Notes: a model not told the origin generated them from the sequence alone. A DNA stretch of 19,730 bases from JAGNZR01 sp051646055 (GCA_051646055.1 JBOFCM010000010.1:1-19730), one strand, 5' to 3'. Positions 7,084-14,497 are shown, counted from the stretch's first letter. Made by a program: numbers and translations.

Positions 7084-8262
7084 ATGGCACTGAGTTTAGC
7101 ACTTATTTTAATTGCGGCATTTTTTATCAATGAGATTTTAACAAAACTAAAAATTCCAGGGCTCTTAGGTATGATACTTCTAGGGGTAATCCTAGGTCCC
7201 TATGGGTATAATAAAATAGATGAAAATCTTCTGGCAATCTCTGGAGATCTGAGGCTTATAGCTCTTATAATAATTCTTCTTAGGGCAGGATTCGGAATTA
7301 AAAAAGCTGAACTGAATGCAGTCCGTCGCGAGGTAGTAAAAATGAGCTGTATTCCAGGAATACTTGAAGGATTTACAGTGGCTCTAGCATCTATGAAACT
7401 TCTGGATTTTACCTTTATCCAGGGAGGGATACTTGGATTTATAATAGCGGCAGTTTCTCCTGCGGTTATTGTACCTAAAATGCTGGAGTTTCAGTCTCTG
7501 AAGAGGGGAACAGAGAAAAAAATTCCTACAATTATTTTGGCGGGAGCATCTGTGGATGATGTCTTTGCAATTACTATATTTACAAGTTTTCTGGCTCTCT
7601 ATGGAGGGAAAAGCGTAAATATACTCAGGAATATCCTAAGTATTCCCCTTTCGATTTTTTTAGGAATAGGTATAGGAGGAGGAATCGGATTTATTCTTGT
7701 CAAATTTTTTAAATGGTATAGGATGAGAGATACTAAAAAAGTGATACTTCTTCTAGCACTAGCTATCTTATTCCATGGAATGGAAAAGTTTATAAGTAAA
7801 AATTACCATCTGGAAATAGCCTCTCTTCTTGGAATAATGACAATAGGTTTTGTGATTCTTGAGATGCTTCCAAATGTAGGAAGCAGGCTTTCTTTAAAAT
7901 TTAATAAAGCTTGGGTATTTGCAGAGATAATTCTTTTTGTTTTGGTGGGGGCCCAGGTAAACATAGGTGTAGCTCTAGATTCGGGAATGGTAGGGATAAT
8001 GATACTTTTTCTGGGACTTCTTGCCCGAAGTTTTGGAGTATATATATCCCTTCTGGGAACAGACTTGAATCTGAAAGAAAAAATCTTCACCATGGTGGCG
8101 TATATGCCTAAAGCCACTGTTCAGGCTGCCATAGGAGCAATTCCTCTGAGTGCAGGAGTAGCCTCTGGAGAAATTATTTTGGCCATAGCTGTATTGGCTA
8201 TTCTCCTCACGGCCCCTTTGGGAGCAGCCAGTATAGATTATTTTGGAAAACGTTTCCTATAA
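7084..8262 (+). CDS. NHA-type (SLC9B-like) CPA2 cation:proton antiporter
   Basis: The protein has 392 residues with about a dozen hydrophobic segments and no long soluble tail. The segment AAVSPAVIVPKMLEF (122-136) followed by KKIPTIILAGASVDDVFAI (145-163) is the signature of the NHA branch of CPA2, known from bacterial exchangers and animal NHA2. D158-D159 would be the ion-binding pair, and a two-Asp site usually goes with electrogenic Na+/H+ exchange. IPGLLGMILLGVILGPYGY (24-42) is the usual first-helix motif. It is unlike the neighbouring antiporter at 4026 in its key residues (DD against ND) and in lacking an EIIA tail, so the two are not recent duplicates. Monocistronic: own promoter and own terminator. 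Exact ion is inferred. Confidence 0.88.
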   Translation: MALSLALILIAAFFINEILTKLKIPGLLGMILLGVILGPYGYNKIDENLLAISGDLRLIALIIILLRAGFGIKKAELNAVRREVVKMSCIPGILEGFTVALASMKLLDFTFIQGGILGFIIAAVSPAVIVPKMLEFQSLKRGTEKKIPTIILAGASVDDVFAITIFTSFLALYGGKSVNILRNILSIPLSIFLGIGIGGGIGFILVKFFKWYRMRDTKKVILLLALAILFHGMEKFISKNYHLEIASLLGIMTIGFVILEMLPNVGSRLSLKFNKAWVFAEIILFVLVGAQVNIGVALDSGMVGIMILFLGLLARSFGVYISLLGTDLNLKEKIFTMVAYMPKATVQAAIGAIPLSAGVASGEIILAIAVLAILLTAPLGAASIDYFGKRFL

Positions 8263-8263
8263 A

Positions 8264-8303
8264 AAAAGCCTCTTCCAGCTAATTAAAGTTGAAAGAGGCT
8301 TTT
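8264..8303. terminator. Bidirectional terminator between convergent genes
   Basis: AAAAGCCTCTT (8264-8274) pairs with AAGAGGCTTTT (8293-8303), with further imperfect pairing inside (CAGCT with AGTTG). Flanking A and T runs serve both the antiporter and the minus-strand gene at 8315. Confidence 0.85.
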
Positions 8304-8314
8304 ACTATTAAAAT

Positions 8315-8548
8315 TTAATCTTCGTACTCTTCAGTTCCATCCTCTGGGCTATATTCTATCTCAATCTCATCATCTTCTAATTCATAAATAAAATCCCGGT
8401 GGGAATGACCATGTTTATGCAAAAATTTGTCATATTGCTTTCTGAATTCTCCCCTTGTGATTCCTAACTGTTTTAAGGAGAAAAAAACTGATTCTCCTGG
8501 CGAGAGATTTTCCATTTTTTCTTCAATTTCATAAAAAATCTTATTCAT
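8315..8548 (-). CDS. Small acidic protein of unknown function
   Basis: The protein has 77 residues from ATG 8548, chosen because GGAGGA lies ten bases upstream; a longer frame would begin before that site. I do not recognise the family. The first half (about 1-45) looks helical (YEIEEKMENLSPGESVFF, then a charged stretch ending GEFRKQYDKFL). The middle carries HKHGHSH (44-50), and the tail (about 56-77) is very acidic (ELEDDEIEIEY, then EDGTEEYED). No signal peptide or membrane segment is seen, so it is probably cytoplasmic. It lies 39 bp downstream of a metallophosphoesterase gene on the same strand and may be co-transcribed with it. The His cluster could bind metal, but this is only a suggestion. 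Confidence 0.75.
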   Translation of the reverse strand: MNKIFYEIEEKMENLSPGESVFFSLKQLGITRGEFRKQYDKFLHKHGHSHRDFIYELEDDEIEIEYSPEDGTEEYED

Positions 8549-8587
8549 ATCAAATAATCCTCCGAATATTATTAGTAGCATAATATA

Positions 8588-9241
8588 TTACTGGAAAAAA
8601 TAAAATATTCCTTCATAAATTATTATGAAATTTATATAGACACCTTTTTTTGAAACGTTAAAACAGAAACTGTTGTGGATTTTGACCATATTCCCTCCGC
8701 ACTCATGGCAGTGCCCTCCTATAACAACCATTTTTTGATCAGAGGATTGAATATATTTCAGAAGTTCCTCATTTCCTATATCGATTCCTCCGGAAATATA
8801 GGAAAGATTCCTATGGGAAACCGGTTCATGGTTGAGGATTATATCCACCTCTTCCCTAGGAATGGTTAATTTTTTGCATTGGGCAGAATTTGAATAATGG
8901 AATCCCCAGTTCATAAACTCCATAGAGTAAGGGGATCCATAAATTTTAAGCCCCTTTATCTCTTTAATTTCATTATTGAGAATATGGATTTCAGGGAATT
9001 GTGCTTTAATCTCTTCTATATATTCCTCGGCGTAGATATCCCTATTTCCAAAGCATATTGCAATCTGGAGTTCAGGTGTCAAAGTTTTAAGAGCTAGTAA
9101 TTTTTTGAAAACAGTTTGGAGTTCATCTTTATTTCCCTGATTACAGAAATCTCCCCCTATGAGAAGTAAATCAGTATCTGAATCAATATTATCTAAAAGT
9201 TCCAATTTCATATGAAGATCACTTATAGCAAATATCTTCAT
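8588..9241 (-). CDS. Calcineurin-like metallophosphoesterase
   Basis: The protein has 217 residues from ATG 9241, with AAGGTGAAGG just upstream; GTG 9250 is a poorer alternative. The five metal-binding motifs of the family are in order: D8-L-H10, GGD31, GNRD (N66-D68), NHEP (H138) and GHCHECGG (H177, H179). The third motif has Arg where most members have His (GNHD), which removes a residue normally held to be the acid/base of catalysis. C-terminal residues 200-217 are unusually hydrophobic and aromatic. Substrate unknown. The family includes phosphodiesterases and phosphatases of nucleotides and proteins. It is followed by the small acidic gene at 8315. Confidence 0.88.
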   Translation of the reverse strand: MKIFAISDLHMKLELLDNIDSDTDLLLIGGDFCNQGNKDELQTVFKKLLALKTLTPELQIAICFGNRDIYAEEYIEEIKAQFPEIHILNNEIKEIKGLKIYGSPYSMEFMNWGFHYSNSAQCKKLTIPREEVDIILNHEPVSHRNLSYISGGIDIGNEELLKYIQSSDQKMVVIGGHCHECGGNMVKIHNSFCFNVSKKGVYINFIIIYEGIFYFFQ

Positions 9242-9324
9242 ATCCTTCACCTTCTTTTATTTAAGAAATATACCTCTATATATAATTATATATGTAATTC
9301 AAAGATGAAGCAATGAAAATATTT

Positions 9325-9888
9325 TTAATTTTTTTGAAATTTCTCAGGAAGAAGATATGCTACTCCCATAAAAATAGCTCCCACAACTATTCCACCCCAT
9401 GGTCCGATGTCTAATAGCGCAGGATATTTTTCACTTATCTGAAAAAGAGTTGTTTTCCCTCCCAGCAAAGGTTTGAACAGGCCTAATGAGTCCAAAAAAT
9501 GGTAGGATTGGGCAAAAAGATAGCTTCCTAGAAGTCCCCCTAAAATTACTATAATAGCTTTCCAATATCCGCTGGTCAGAGCTCCAAGTCCTGTTCCAGG
9601 GCAGAGTCCTATAGCTCCAAATCCTATGGCCAAGATTCCCGCACCTAGGATAACTCCCCAGTACATGGTTTTAATACTGAATCTCTCCTCTGGAATAATT
9701 CCCAGATAAAAGGAGATAAAAATGAGAACAGAGGCAAAACCAATAGCGAAAAGTATAGACTTCATGAGTCTGAGATCCTTTAACTGCAACATCTCTATGA
9801 GGTTTTTTCTGTTTGTAGCTCCCACCAGGTATAGAGCAAAACCAAATAAAGCTCCATTAAAAAGTGCTTTTATAACTGTAATTTCCAT
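9325..9888 (-). CDS. YeeE/YedE-family sulfur transporter half (PmpA/TsuA-like)
   Basis: The protein has 187 residues and five or so hydrophobic segments. The core motif GFGAIGLCPGTGLGALTSG (89-107) with C96 is one of the two conserved Cys motifs of YeeE/YedE proteins (DUF395). The known member TsuA imports thiosulfate through a pore lined by such cysteines; selenium-related and other sulfur roles exist in the family. Here the domain is half length, and its partner half lies directly upstream: the partner's TAG (9891-9889) abuts this ATG (9888-9886) with no base between, so the two are translationally coupled and very probably form one transporter. Substrate not determinable. Confidence 0.85.
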   Translation of the reverse strand: MEITVIKALFNGALFGFALYLVGATNRKNLIEMLQLKDLRLMKSILFAIGFASVLIFISFYLGIIPEERFSIKTMYWGVILGAGILAIGFGAIGLCPGTGLGALTSGYWKAIIVILGGLLGSYLFAQSYHFLDSLGLFKPLLGGKTTLFQISEKYPALLDIGPWGGIVVGAIFMGVAYLLPEKFQKN

Positions 9889-10425
9889 CTAGGCACCCCA
9901 CTTTTTTGCTATAAATATCGCAATAGGAAACAGCGTTGCAGTAAATAAAAAACTGCTGAGAGTCATCTGACTCATACCGCTCATCATGTGTCCGCTTGTA
10001 CATCCTCCAGCCATCCGAGCTCCGAAAAGAAGTATAACTCCTCCCAAAAAAAGTCTCAGGTAAACTCCTGGAGAGTTACCCTCAGTCTCTGAATTTTCTA
10101 AATTCTTTCTTTTTTCTTCGGGAGAAAGGATTGAACCTAGAAAGGATCCTAGAAGAACTCCTACAATAAACATTGTTTCATAGTTAATAGGAGAAGATAT
10201 GTCTTTGGCAAGAGCTCCACCCCCTGAATTATAGTAAGCATTGGAGCTTCCGTAGCCACTCTTATTTTCATCTGTTTCATAGATTATTTCAGGATTTAAA
10301 CTTTTTTCTATTGCTCCTGCTGCAATACTGAACTGTGTAGATATTCCTACCGGTCTCTGAATGAGCATGGCGATAAAAAATACTGCTCCTAGAAACATCC
10401 CTTTCCACAACCATTTTTTGTCCAT
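9889..10425 (-). CDS. YeeE/YedE-family sulfur transporter half (PmpB-like)
   Basis: The protein has 178 residues from ATG 10425, chosen because AGGAGGG sits just before it (the GTG at 10440 lies upstream of that site). Membrane helices are at about 8-24, 84-100, 122-138 and 155-173. An extracytoplasmic loop of about 50 residues rich in Ser/Tyr/Asn/Gly separates the first two. GARMAGGCTSGHMMSG (135-150) with C142 is the second conserved Cys motif of the family. Together with the 9325 product it rebuilds the two-motif pore found in single-chain TsuA. It lies 20 bp after the ferritin-like gene, in the same minus-strand operon. Confidence 0.87.
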   Translation of the reverse strand: MDKKWLWKGMFLGAVFFIAMLIQRPVGISTQFSIAAGAIEKSLNPEIIYETDENKSGYGSSNAYYNSGGGALAKDISSPINYETMFIVGVLLGSFLGSILSPEEKRKNLENSETEGNSPGVYLRLFLGGVILLFGARMAGGCTSGHMMSGMSQMTLSSFLFTATLFPIAIFIAKKWGA

Positions 10426-10459
10426 AGATACCCTCCTCACCTTATTTTTAAATTAATTC

Positions 10460-10939
10460 TTATAACTGTCTTTTAAAAGCGGAAAGATGCTTTTCTGAAG
10501 CCTGTTTAAGATTCAGAAAAGCGATTTTTAAATCTTCAGGCAGATTTTTCTGTGCCAGAAATTTTTCATACATGGCAATATTATCGACTTCTGCATCTAT
10601 ACAGATCTGAGCTGCTTCTTGTAGAGAGGAGGCAACTTTTACCTTTTCTTTCATCTCTTCTTCATTCACAGTTTTAACTCCGTATTTTAGGAAAAGTGGA
10701 AGTAGCATGGCAATATGCTGTTCTTCAGATTTAACTATGTTGGAAAAGGGTCTGACATTTCCAAATTTTTCCAAAGTTGCCAGGTATTCGTTTTTAGCCA
10801 GATATTCGTCCTGAAGTGCATAGGTGAGCATTCCAGGAGTGGAGAGATTTCCGTCTTCTAGAGCACCTTTAGCCCCGATTCCCTGGCCAAAGGCGAGAGA
10901 AGAGAGTAAAAACAGTGATCCTAAAAAATATTTTTTCAT
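10460..10939 (-). CDS. Exported DUF2202 ferritin-like protein
   Basis: The protein has 159 residues. Signal peptide 1-18 (FLLSSLAFG) is followed by a four-helix ferritin-like domain: QDEYLAKNEYLATLEKFG (43-60), FSNIVKSEEQHIAMLLPLF (65-83), IDAEVDNIAMYEKFL (114-128) and LKQASEKHLSAF (144-155). E45, E72-x-x-H75, E117 and H151 are in place to form a di-metal site as in DUF2202/ferritin-like proteins. The enzymatic or storage role of DUF2202 proteins is not settled. GGAGGTCATT precedes ATG 10939. First gene of an operon with the two YeeE/YedE halves, which is an unusual pairing of an exported metal-binding protein with a sulfur importer. Confidence 0.82.
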   Translation of the reverse strand: MKKYFLGSLFLLSSLAFGQGIGAKGALEDGNLSTPGMLTYALQDEYLAKNEYLATLEKFGNVRPFSNIVKSEEQHIAMLLPLFLKYGVKTVNEEEMKEKVKVASSLQEAAQICIDAEVDNIAMYEKFLAQKNLPEDLKIAFLNLKQASEKHLSAFKRQL

Positions 10940-10960
10940 AATGACCTCCGAATAACAAAG

Positions 10961-10988
10961 TAATATATATTTATTTGAATATATATTA
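10961..10988. promoter_or_regulatory. Inverted repeat, candidate operator in the divergent ars/ferritin-like intergenic region
   Basis: TAATATATA (10961-10969) and TATATATTA (10980-10988) form a perfect 9-bp inverted repeat with a 10-bp gap. It lies 22-49 bp before the DUF2202 gene start, where its promoter should be. AT-only repeats arise easily in this base composition, so support is modest. Confidence 0.35.
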
Positions 10989-11037
10989 TTTTACTGCTAA
11001 ATTTGAGATTTCCCTTTTTTAAATATTTTTTTTACTA

Positions 11038-11066
11038 TTTACAGATTTGATTTTATAGGTTACAAT
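11038..11066 (+). promoter_or_regulatory. Probable ars operon promoter
   Basis: TTTACA (11038-11043), 17-bp spacer, TACAAT (11061-11066): each hexamer has five of six consensus bases. Transcription would start near 11073, about 40 bp before arsR. Confidence 0.7.
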
Positions 11067-11071
11067 CCTAT

Positions 11072-11099
11072 TGACGCATGAGCATGTAATCATCTGTCA
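11072..11099. promoter_or_regulatory. Inverted repeat at the ars transcription start, candidate ArsR operator
   Basis: TGACGCATGA (11072-11081) and TCATCTGTCA (11090-11099) match as inverted repeats at 8 of 10 positions with an 8-bp gap. The site covers the predicted start of the ars transcript, the usual place for an ArsR-family operator. Confidence 0.5.
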
Positions 11100-11111
11100 G
11101 GAAGGAGAGAT

Positions 11112-11450
11112 ATGGAAATAATAGAAATTTTAAAATCTTTAGGAGATTTAAACAGACTCAGAATTCTGAATATTCTTAGAAAATTTCAAAAATCCTGTAA
11201 CTGTGATCTGGAAGAGGTACTGGAATTAAACCAGTCCAATGCATCCAGACACATTACAAAACTGAGAAAAGACAATCTGATAGTTTTTGAAAAAGTAGGT
11301 AAGTGGAGCTACTACTCTATAGATGATGAGTCCTTAGAAAAATATCCATTTATAGTGGAACTTTTAGATTCTCTAGATGCAGATATTTTTCTGAAAGATA
11401 TCGAAAAATTTTCGATTTTTAAAGAGAAAAAAGAACGTTGTTCAAATTAA
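11112..11450 (+). CDS. arsR: ArsR-family arsenite-responsive repressor
   Basis: The protein has 112 residues with the ArsR/SmtB winged-helix fold: ILKSLGDLNRLRILNIL (6-22) at the start, then QSNASRHITKLRKDNLIVFEK containing the recognition helix, then the GKWSYYSI wing. C29 and C31 in KSCNCDLEEV sit where the ELCVCDL As(III)/Sb(III) site of E. coli ArsR lies; a third ligand could be C110 near the C-terminus (ERCSN). Such proteins leave DNA when arsenite binds. First gene of arsR-acr3-arsC, with 34 bp before acr3. GGAAGGAG lies before the ATG. Autoregulation through 11072-11099 is inferred. Confidence 0.9.
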   Translation: MEIIEILKSLGDLNRLRILNILRKFQKSCNCDLEEVLELNQSNASRHITKLRKDNLIVFEKVGKWSYYSIDDESLEKYPFIVELLDSLDADIFLKDIEKFSIFKEKKERCSN

Positions 11451-11484
11451 AATTTAAAAAATAGAAACAGTGGAGGGAAAAGTT

Positions 11485-12507
11485 ATGAATTTTTTTGAAA
11501 AGTATCTGACAGTATGGGTTGCCATCTGTATTGTAGTGGGAGTGGCGATAGGAATATATCTTCCTATAATACCAGAAACTCTAGCTATGTATGAATATGC
11601 GAGGGTTTCAATTCCAGTGGCTATTCTTATCTGGCTTATGATTTACCCTATGATGTTGAAAATAGATTTTTCATCTATCTTAGGAGCAACAAGAAATATA
11701 AAGGGACTTACAGTTACCTGTGTGAGCAACTGGCTGATAAAACCTTTTACTATGTACCTAATTTCTGTATTTTTCTTTAAGATCGTTTTTAAAAGTCTAA
11801 TACCTTTGAACTTAGCAAATGAGTATATAGCGGGAGCGGTTCTTTTAGGGGCAGCACCATGTACAGCCATGGTTTTTGTTTGGAGTGAATTGACTAAGGG
11901 AAATCCAGCTTATACCCTGGTCCAGGTTGCAGTAAATGACCTTATTCTGCTTGTGGGATTTGTGCCTATCGTGGCTTTCCTGCTGGGAATCAATGATGTA
12001 ATGGTACCTTACGATACTCTACTTCTTTCGGTTGTTCTTTTTGTGGTAATTCCTCTTGTGATGGGAGCTGTATCTAGACATATAATAGTTAAAAATAAGG
12101 GAATGGATTATTTTAAAAACGTATTTCTGAAAAAATTTGATAAGATAACTATTACAGGATTATTACTGACTCTGACTATTATTTTCTCGTTCCAGGGAAG
12201 AAAGATAGTGGACAATCCTCTGGATATAGCTCTTATAGCTGTGCCTCTTACTATCCAGACTTTCTTTATTTTTGCTCTCTCATATGGGTGGTCTTATCTT
12301 TGGAAGCTTCCTCATGAGATAGCTTCTCCTGCTGGAATGATAGGAGCAAGTAATTTCTTTGAACTGGCTGTGGCAGTTTCGATTTCACTTTTCGGACTGA
12401 ATTCTGGAGCGACTCTTGCTACTGTGGTAGGAGTTCTGGTTGAGGTTCCTGTAATGCTTATGCTTGTTTCAATTTCAAATAAGACAAGACACCATTTCTT
12501 AGTGTAA
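11485..12507 (+). CDS. acr3: Acr3-type arsenite efflux permease
   Basis: The protein has 340 residues from ATG 11485 (GGAGGG eight bases upstream; GTG 11470 precedes that site), the usual length for Acr3. About ten hydrophobic segments. LGAAPCTAMVFVWSELTKGN (121-140) carries the conserved, functionally essential Cys (C126) of Acr3 and is followed by LVQVAVNDLILL. The late GASNFFELAVAVSISLFG segment with its conserved Glu is also present. It exports arsenite using the proton gradient and needs no ArsA ATPase, and none is seen here. It sits between arsR and arsC, so arsenate reduced by ArsC would be pumped out as arsenite. Confidence 0.95.
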   Translation: MNFFEKYLTVWVAICIVVGVAIGIYLPIIPETLAMYEYARVSIPVAILIWLMIYPMMLKIDFSSILGATRNIKGLTVTCVSNWLIKPFTMYLISVFFFKIVFKSLIPLNLANEYIAGAVLLGAAPCTAMVFVWSELTKGNPAYTLVQVAVNDLILLVGFVPIVAFLLGINDVMVPYDTLLLSVVLFVVIPLVMGAVSRHIIVKNKGMDYFKNVFLKKFDKITITGLLLTLTIIFSFQGRKIVDNPLDIALIAVPLTIQTFFIFALSYGWSYLWKLPHEIASPAGMIGASNFFELAVAVSISLFGLNSGATLATVVGVLVEVPVMLMLVSISNKTRHHFLV

Positions 12508-12537
12508 AAAATATAAAATAAAAATTGGAGGAAAACA

Positions 12538-12939
12538 GTGAAAACAATAGCTTTTGTATGTAAAGGAAATTCTTTTAAAAGTATAATCTGCGAGAGATTC
12601 GCTAAGGAATTTACCAATGATTTTATAATAGTGAGTGCAGGGACAAATCCAGCCCCTGTGGTAAATGAAGAAGGTGCCAAAATAATGGAGGTTAGAGGAC
12701 TTTCTATGGCTAATTACCGTCCTCATTCTTTAGAGGAACTTCCAGAGAAGATAGATTATCTTGTTAAAATGGGATGCGGAATCGCTTGTCCCCTAGTATT
12801 AGCTAATGAGACAATAGATTTTGACATGGACAAATACCCAGCTGGAACTTACGAAGAGAAAGAGGCAGTAGTAGAGCTTCTTGAGAAAAAAGTGAGAGAA
12901 TTTATAGATGAAATCTCAAAAAAAGAACAAATATTCTAA
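12538..12939 (+). CDS. arsC: ArsC-like arsenate reductase (low-molecular-weight phosphatase fold) with altered P-loop
   Basis: The protein has 133 residues and starts at GTG 12538 with TTGGAGG in place. The fold is that of thioredoxin-coupled ArsC. The N-terminal loop C8-KGNSF-K14-S is the P-loop, which in the family reads CX5R. Here the arginine that holds the oxyanion is Lys14, a conservative but unusual change. SAGTNPAP (33-40) and the second redox pair C80/C84 in KMGCGIACP follow; the MGC..CP spelling is typical of anaerobe and archaeal members, with 3 residues between cysteines where Bacillus ArsC has 6. Last gene of the ars operon. Arsenate reductase is the best call; reduced or changed activity is possible. 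Confidence 0.82.
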   Translation: MKTIAFVCKGNSFKSIICERFAKEFTNDFIIVSAGTNPAPVVNEEGAKIMEVRGLSMANYRPHSLEELPEKIDYLVKMGCGIACPLVLANETIDFDMDKYPAGTYEEKEAVVELLEKKVREFIDEISKKEQIF

Positions 12940-12978
12940 GGGATTTGTTTTATAATTTTCTTAGAATTAAAAAATTAG

Positions 12979-13012
12979 GAAAGAGGTTCTTCTTAGAGAG
13001 AGCCTCTTTTTT
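12979..13012 (+). terminator. Rho-independent terminator of the ars operon
   Basis: AAAGAGG (12980-12986) pairs with CCTCTTT (13003-13009), with partial inner pairing (TTCT with AGAG), followed by a run of T. Confidence 0.8.
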
Positions 13013-13048
13013 AGAAGTCTAAATAAAAAATAAAAGGGGAGTTGAAGA

Positions 13049-13759
13049 ATGAGAATAGGGGTAATATCGGACATTCATAGTAATATTTATGCACTGAAAG
13101 CAGTTTTAAAGGATATTGAAAATAAAAATATTGATAAGATAGTTTGTACAGGGGATTTAGTGGGCTATCATACCCACCCCAATGAAGTTGTCGACCTGAT
13201 TAGAGAAAAAAATATAGCTACAGTTATGGGGAACCATGATTTAAAGGTTGCTACTGGAAAAATAAAAAGTACAGTGGGGTTAAGTGGAGAGGCTTTAGAT
13301 AAAATTTTGATTTCTAACTATGCCCTAAAAGAAACTAGTCAGGAAACTAAAGATTTTCTCGGATCACTGCCTGAATTTCTGATTATGGAAGCAGAGGGAA
13401 AACTTATTAGGGTTGTTCACGGAAGTCCAAGATCCATAACCGAATATCTGAAAGAAAATTCTCCAGAAGCTCATGAGGTCATGAAAGAACTTTCAGAGGA
13501 TATACTCCTGTGCGGACACTCACACGTGGCATATTCTAAATATTACGGGGATAAGCTTCTTATCAATGCGGGAAGTATAGGAAAACCGAAAAAAGGGATT
13601 CCTGACTCTGAATATGTTATAATAGAGATAAAAAATAATGGAGTAAAAGTTTTTTTTGAAGAGGTTCCATATGATGTAGAATCTTTGGTAAGGGATATAG
13701 AAAAGTCCCCTCTTCCAAATGAATTGGGATTACTTCTGAAAACAGGGAATAAGATCTAA
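13049..13759 (+). CDS. YfcE/MJ0936-type metallophosphodiesterase
   Basis: The protein has 236 residues with all five motifs of the calcineurin-like superfamily intact: SDIH (D8, H10), GDLVG (D36), GNHD (N62, H63), VHGSP (H124) and CGHSH (H157, H159), then NAGSIGKP (173-180), which is typical of the YfcE/MJ0936 group. Unlike the phosphoesterase at 8588, the GNHD motif is canonical. Natural substrates of the group are uncertain. A C-terminal extension of about 40 residues (from VFFEEVPYD) is common in this branch. AAAGGGGAG precedes the ATG. It is followed after 30 bp by a GNAT gene, probably in one operon. Confidence 0.9.
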   Translation: MRIGVISDIHSNIYALKAVLKDIENKNIDKIVCTGDLVGYHTHPNEVVDLIREKNIATVMGNHDLKVATGKIKSTVGLSGEALDKILISNYALKETSQETKDFLGSLPEFLIMEAEGKLIRVVHGSPRSITEYLKENSPEAHEVMKELSEDILLCGHSHVAYSKYYGDKLLINAGSIGKPKKGIPDSEYVIIEIKNNGVKVFFEEVPYDVESLVRDIEKSPLPNELGLLLKTGNKI

Positions 13760-13789
13760 AAGTCCCTGAAGAAAACATAGGGAGAGATT

Positions 13790-14428
13790 ATGAATATAAG
13801 AATTAGAAATGAAGAGAAAAAAGATTATAGAAGAGTTGAAGAAGTTGCAAGAGATTCATTTTGGAATCTCTATTTTCCAGGAGCCTCTGAACATTGTACT
13901 GTACATAAACTGCATGAGCATAAAGATCTTATAAAGGAGTTAACTTTTGTAATAGAAGTGGAAGGAAAGGTTGAAGGAGCTATTTTTTATACTCATTCTA
14001 AAATTGTTAAAAAAGATGGAACAGAGTATAAAACAATTTCTTTTGGTCCGGTATTTATTTCGCCACAGTATCACAGAAAAGGTTTAGGAAAAATATTAAT
14101 AAATCACTCAATAGAAGAAGCTAAAAAATTGGGATATTCAGCTATTACAACTTTAGGTTATCCATATCACTACGAACCATATGGGTTTTTAGGCGGGAAA
14201 AAATACGGGATATCTATGCCTGATATGAATTTTTATACAGGTCTTTTAGTGTTGCCTCTTTATGAAGGAGCTTTAGAGGGTGTTTCGGGATATGCTGAAT
14301 TTAGCGAAGGACTAGAAGTTACATCTGAAGAGGTTGAGGAATTTGATAAAAATTTTCCATATAGGGAGAAAAAAGTTCAAGAGAGTCAAGATGAGTACGA
14401 GAGAGCTTGTTCTCAACTTGATGAGTAA
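13790..14428 (+). CDS. GNAT-family N-acetyltransferase
   Basis: The protein has 212 residues. The N-terminal GNAT strand and helix (IRIRNEEKKDYRRVEEVARDSF, start about 3) is followed by the acetyl-CoA-binding motif A, GPVFISPQYHRKGLGKILI (86-104), and motif B with LGYPYHYEPYGF (122-133), as in YhbS-like acetyltransferases. The C-terminal 40 or so residues are acidic. The acceptor is unknown; YhbS-like members next to metal genes are common but no function can be assigned from position. GGGAGAG precedes the ATG; it ends at a strong terminator. Confidence 0.88.
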   Translation: MNIRIRNEEKKDYRRVEEVARDSFWNLYFPGASEHCTVHKLHEHKDLIKELTFVIEVEGKVEGAIFYTHSKIVKKDGTEYKTISFGPVFISPQYHRKGLGKILINHSIEEAKKLGYSAITTLGYPYHYEPYGFLGGKKYGISMPDMNFYTGLLVLPLYEGALEGVSGYAEFSEGLEVTSEEVEEFDKNFPYREKKVQESQDEYERACSQLDE

Positions 14429-14446
14429 AAACGAAAAAATAAATTG

Positions 14447-14490
14447 AAAAGAATCCCAGAACTGTAGAGGATCAGTTCTAGGATTCTTTT
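14447..14490. terminator. Bidirectional terminator between convergent genes
   Basis: A 17-bp stem with one mismatch: AAAAGAATCC-C-AGAACTG (14447-14464) pairs with CAGTTCT-A-GGATTCTTTT (14473-14490), with an 8-nt loop. It serves the GNAT gene and the minus-strand gene at 14498. Confidence 0.9.
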
Positions 14491-14497
14491 ATTTTGT

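Noticed and set aside
7911..8111. Plus-strand 66-codon ORF inside the NHA-type antiporter
   Set aside because: Alternative frame of a conserved membrane protein; no ribosome site.
9278..9293. Perfect 16-bp palindrome ATATATAATTATATAT upstream of the phosphoesterase
   Set aside because: Composed only of A and T in a very AT-rich gap, with no match to the other operators and no clear promoter; chance is likely.
12312..12680. Minus-strand ORF of 122 codons across acr3 and arsC
   Set aside because: Antisense shadow of conserved acr3 and arsC coding sequence.
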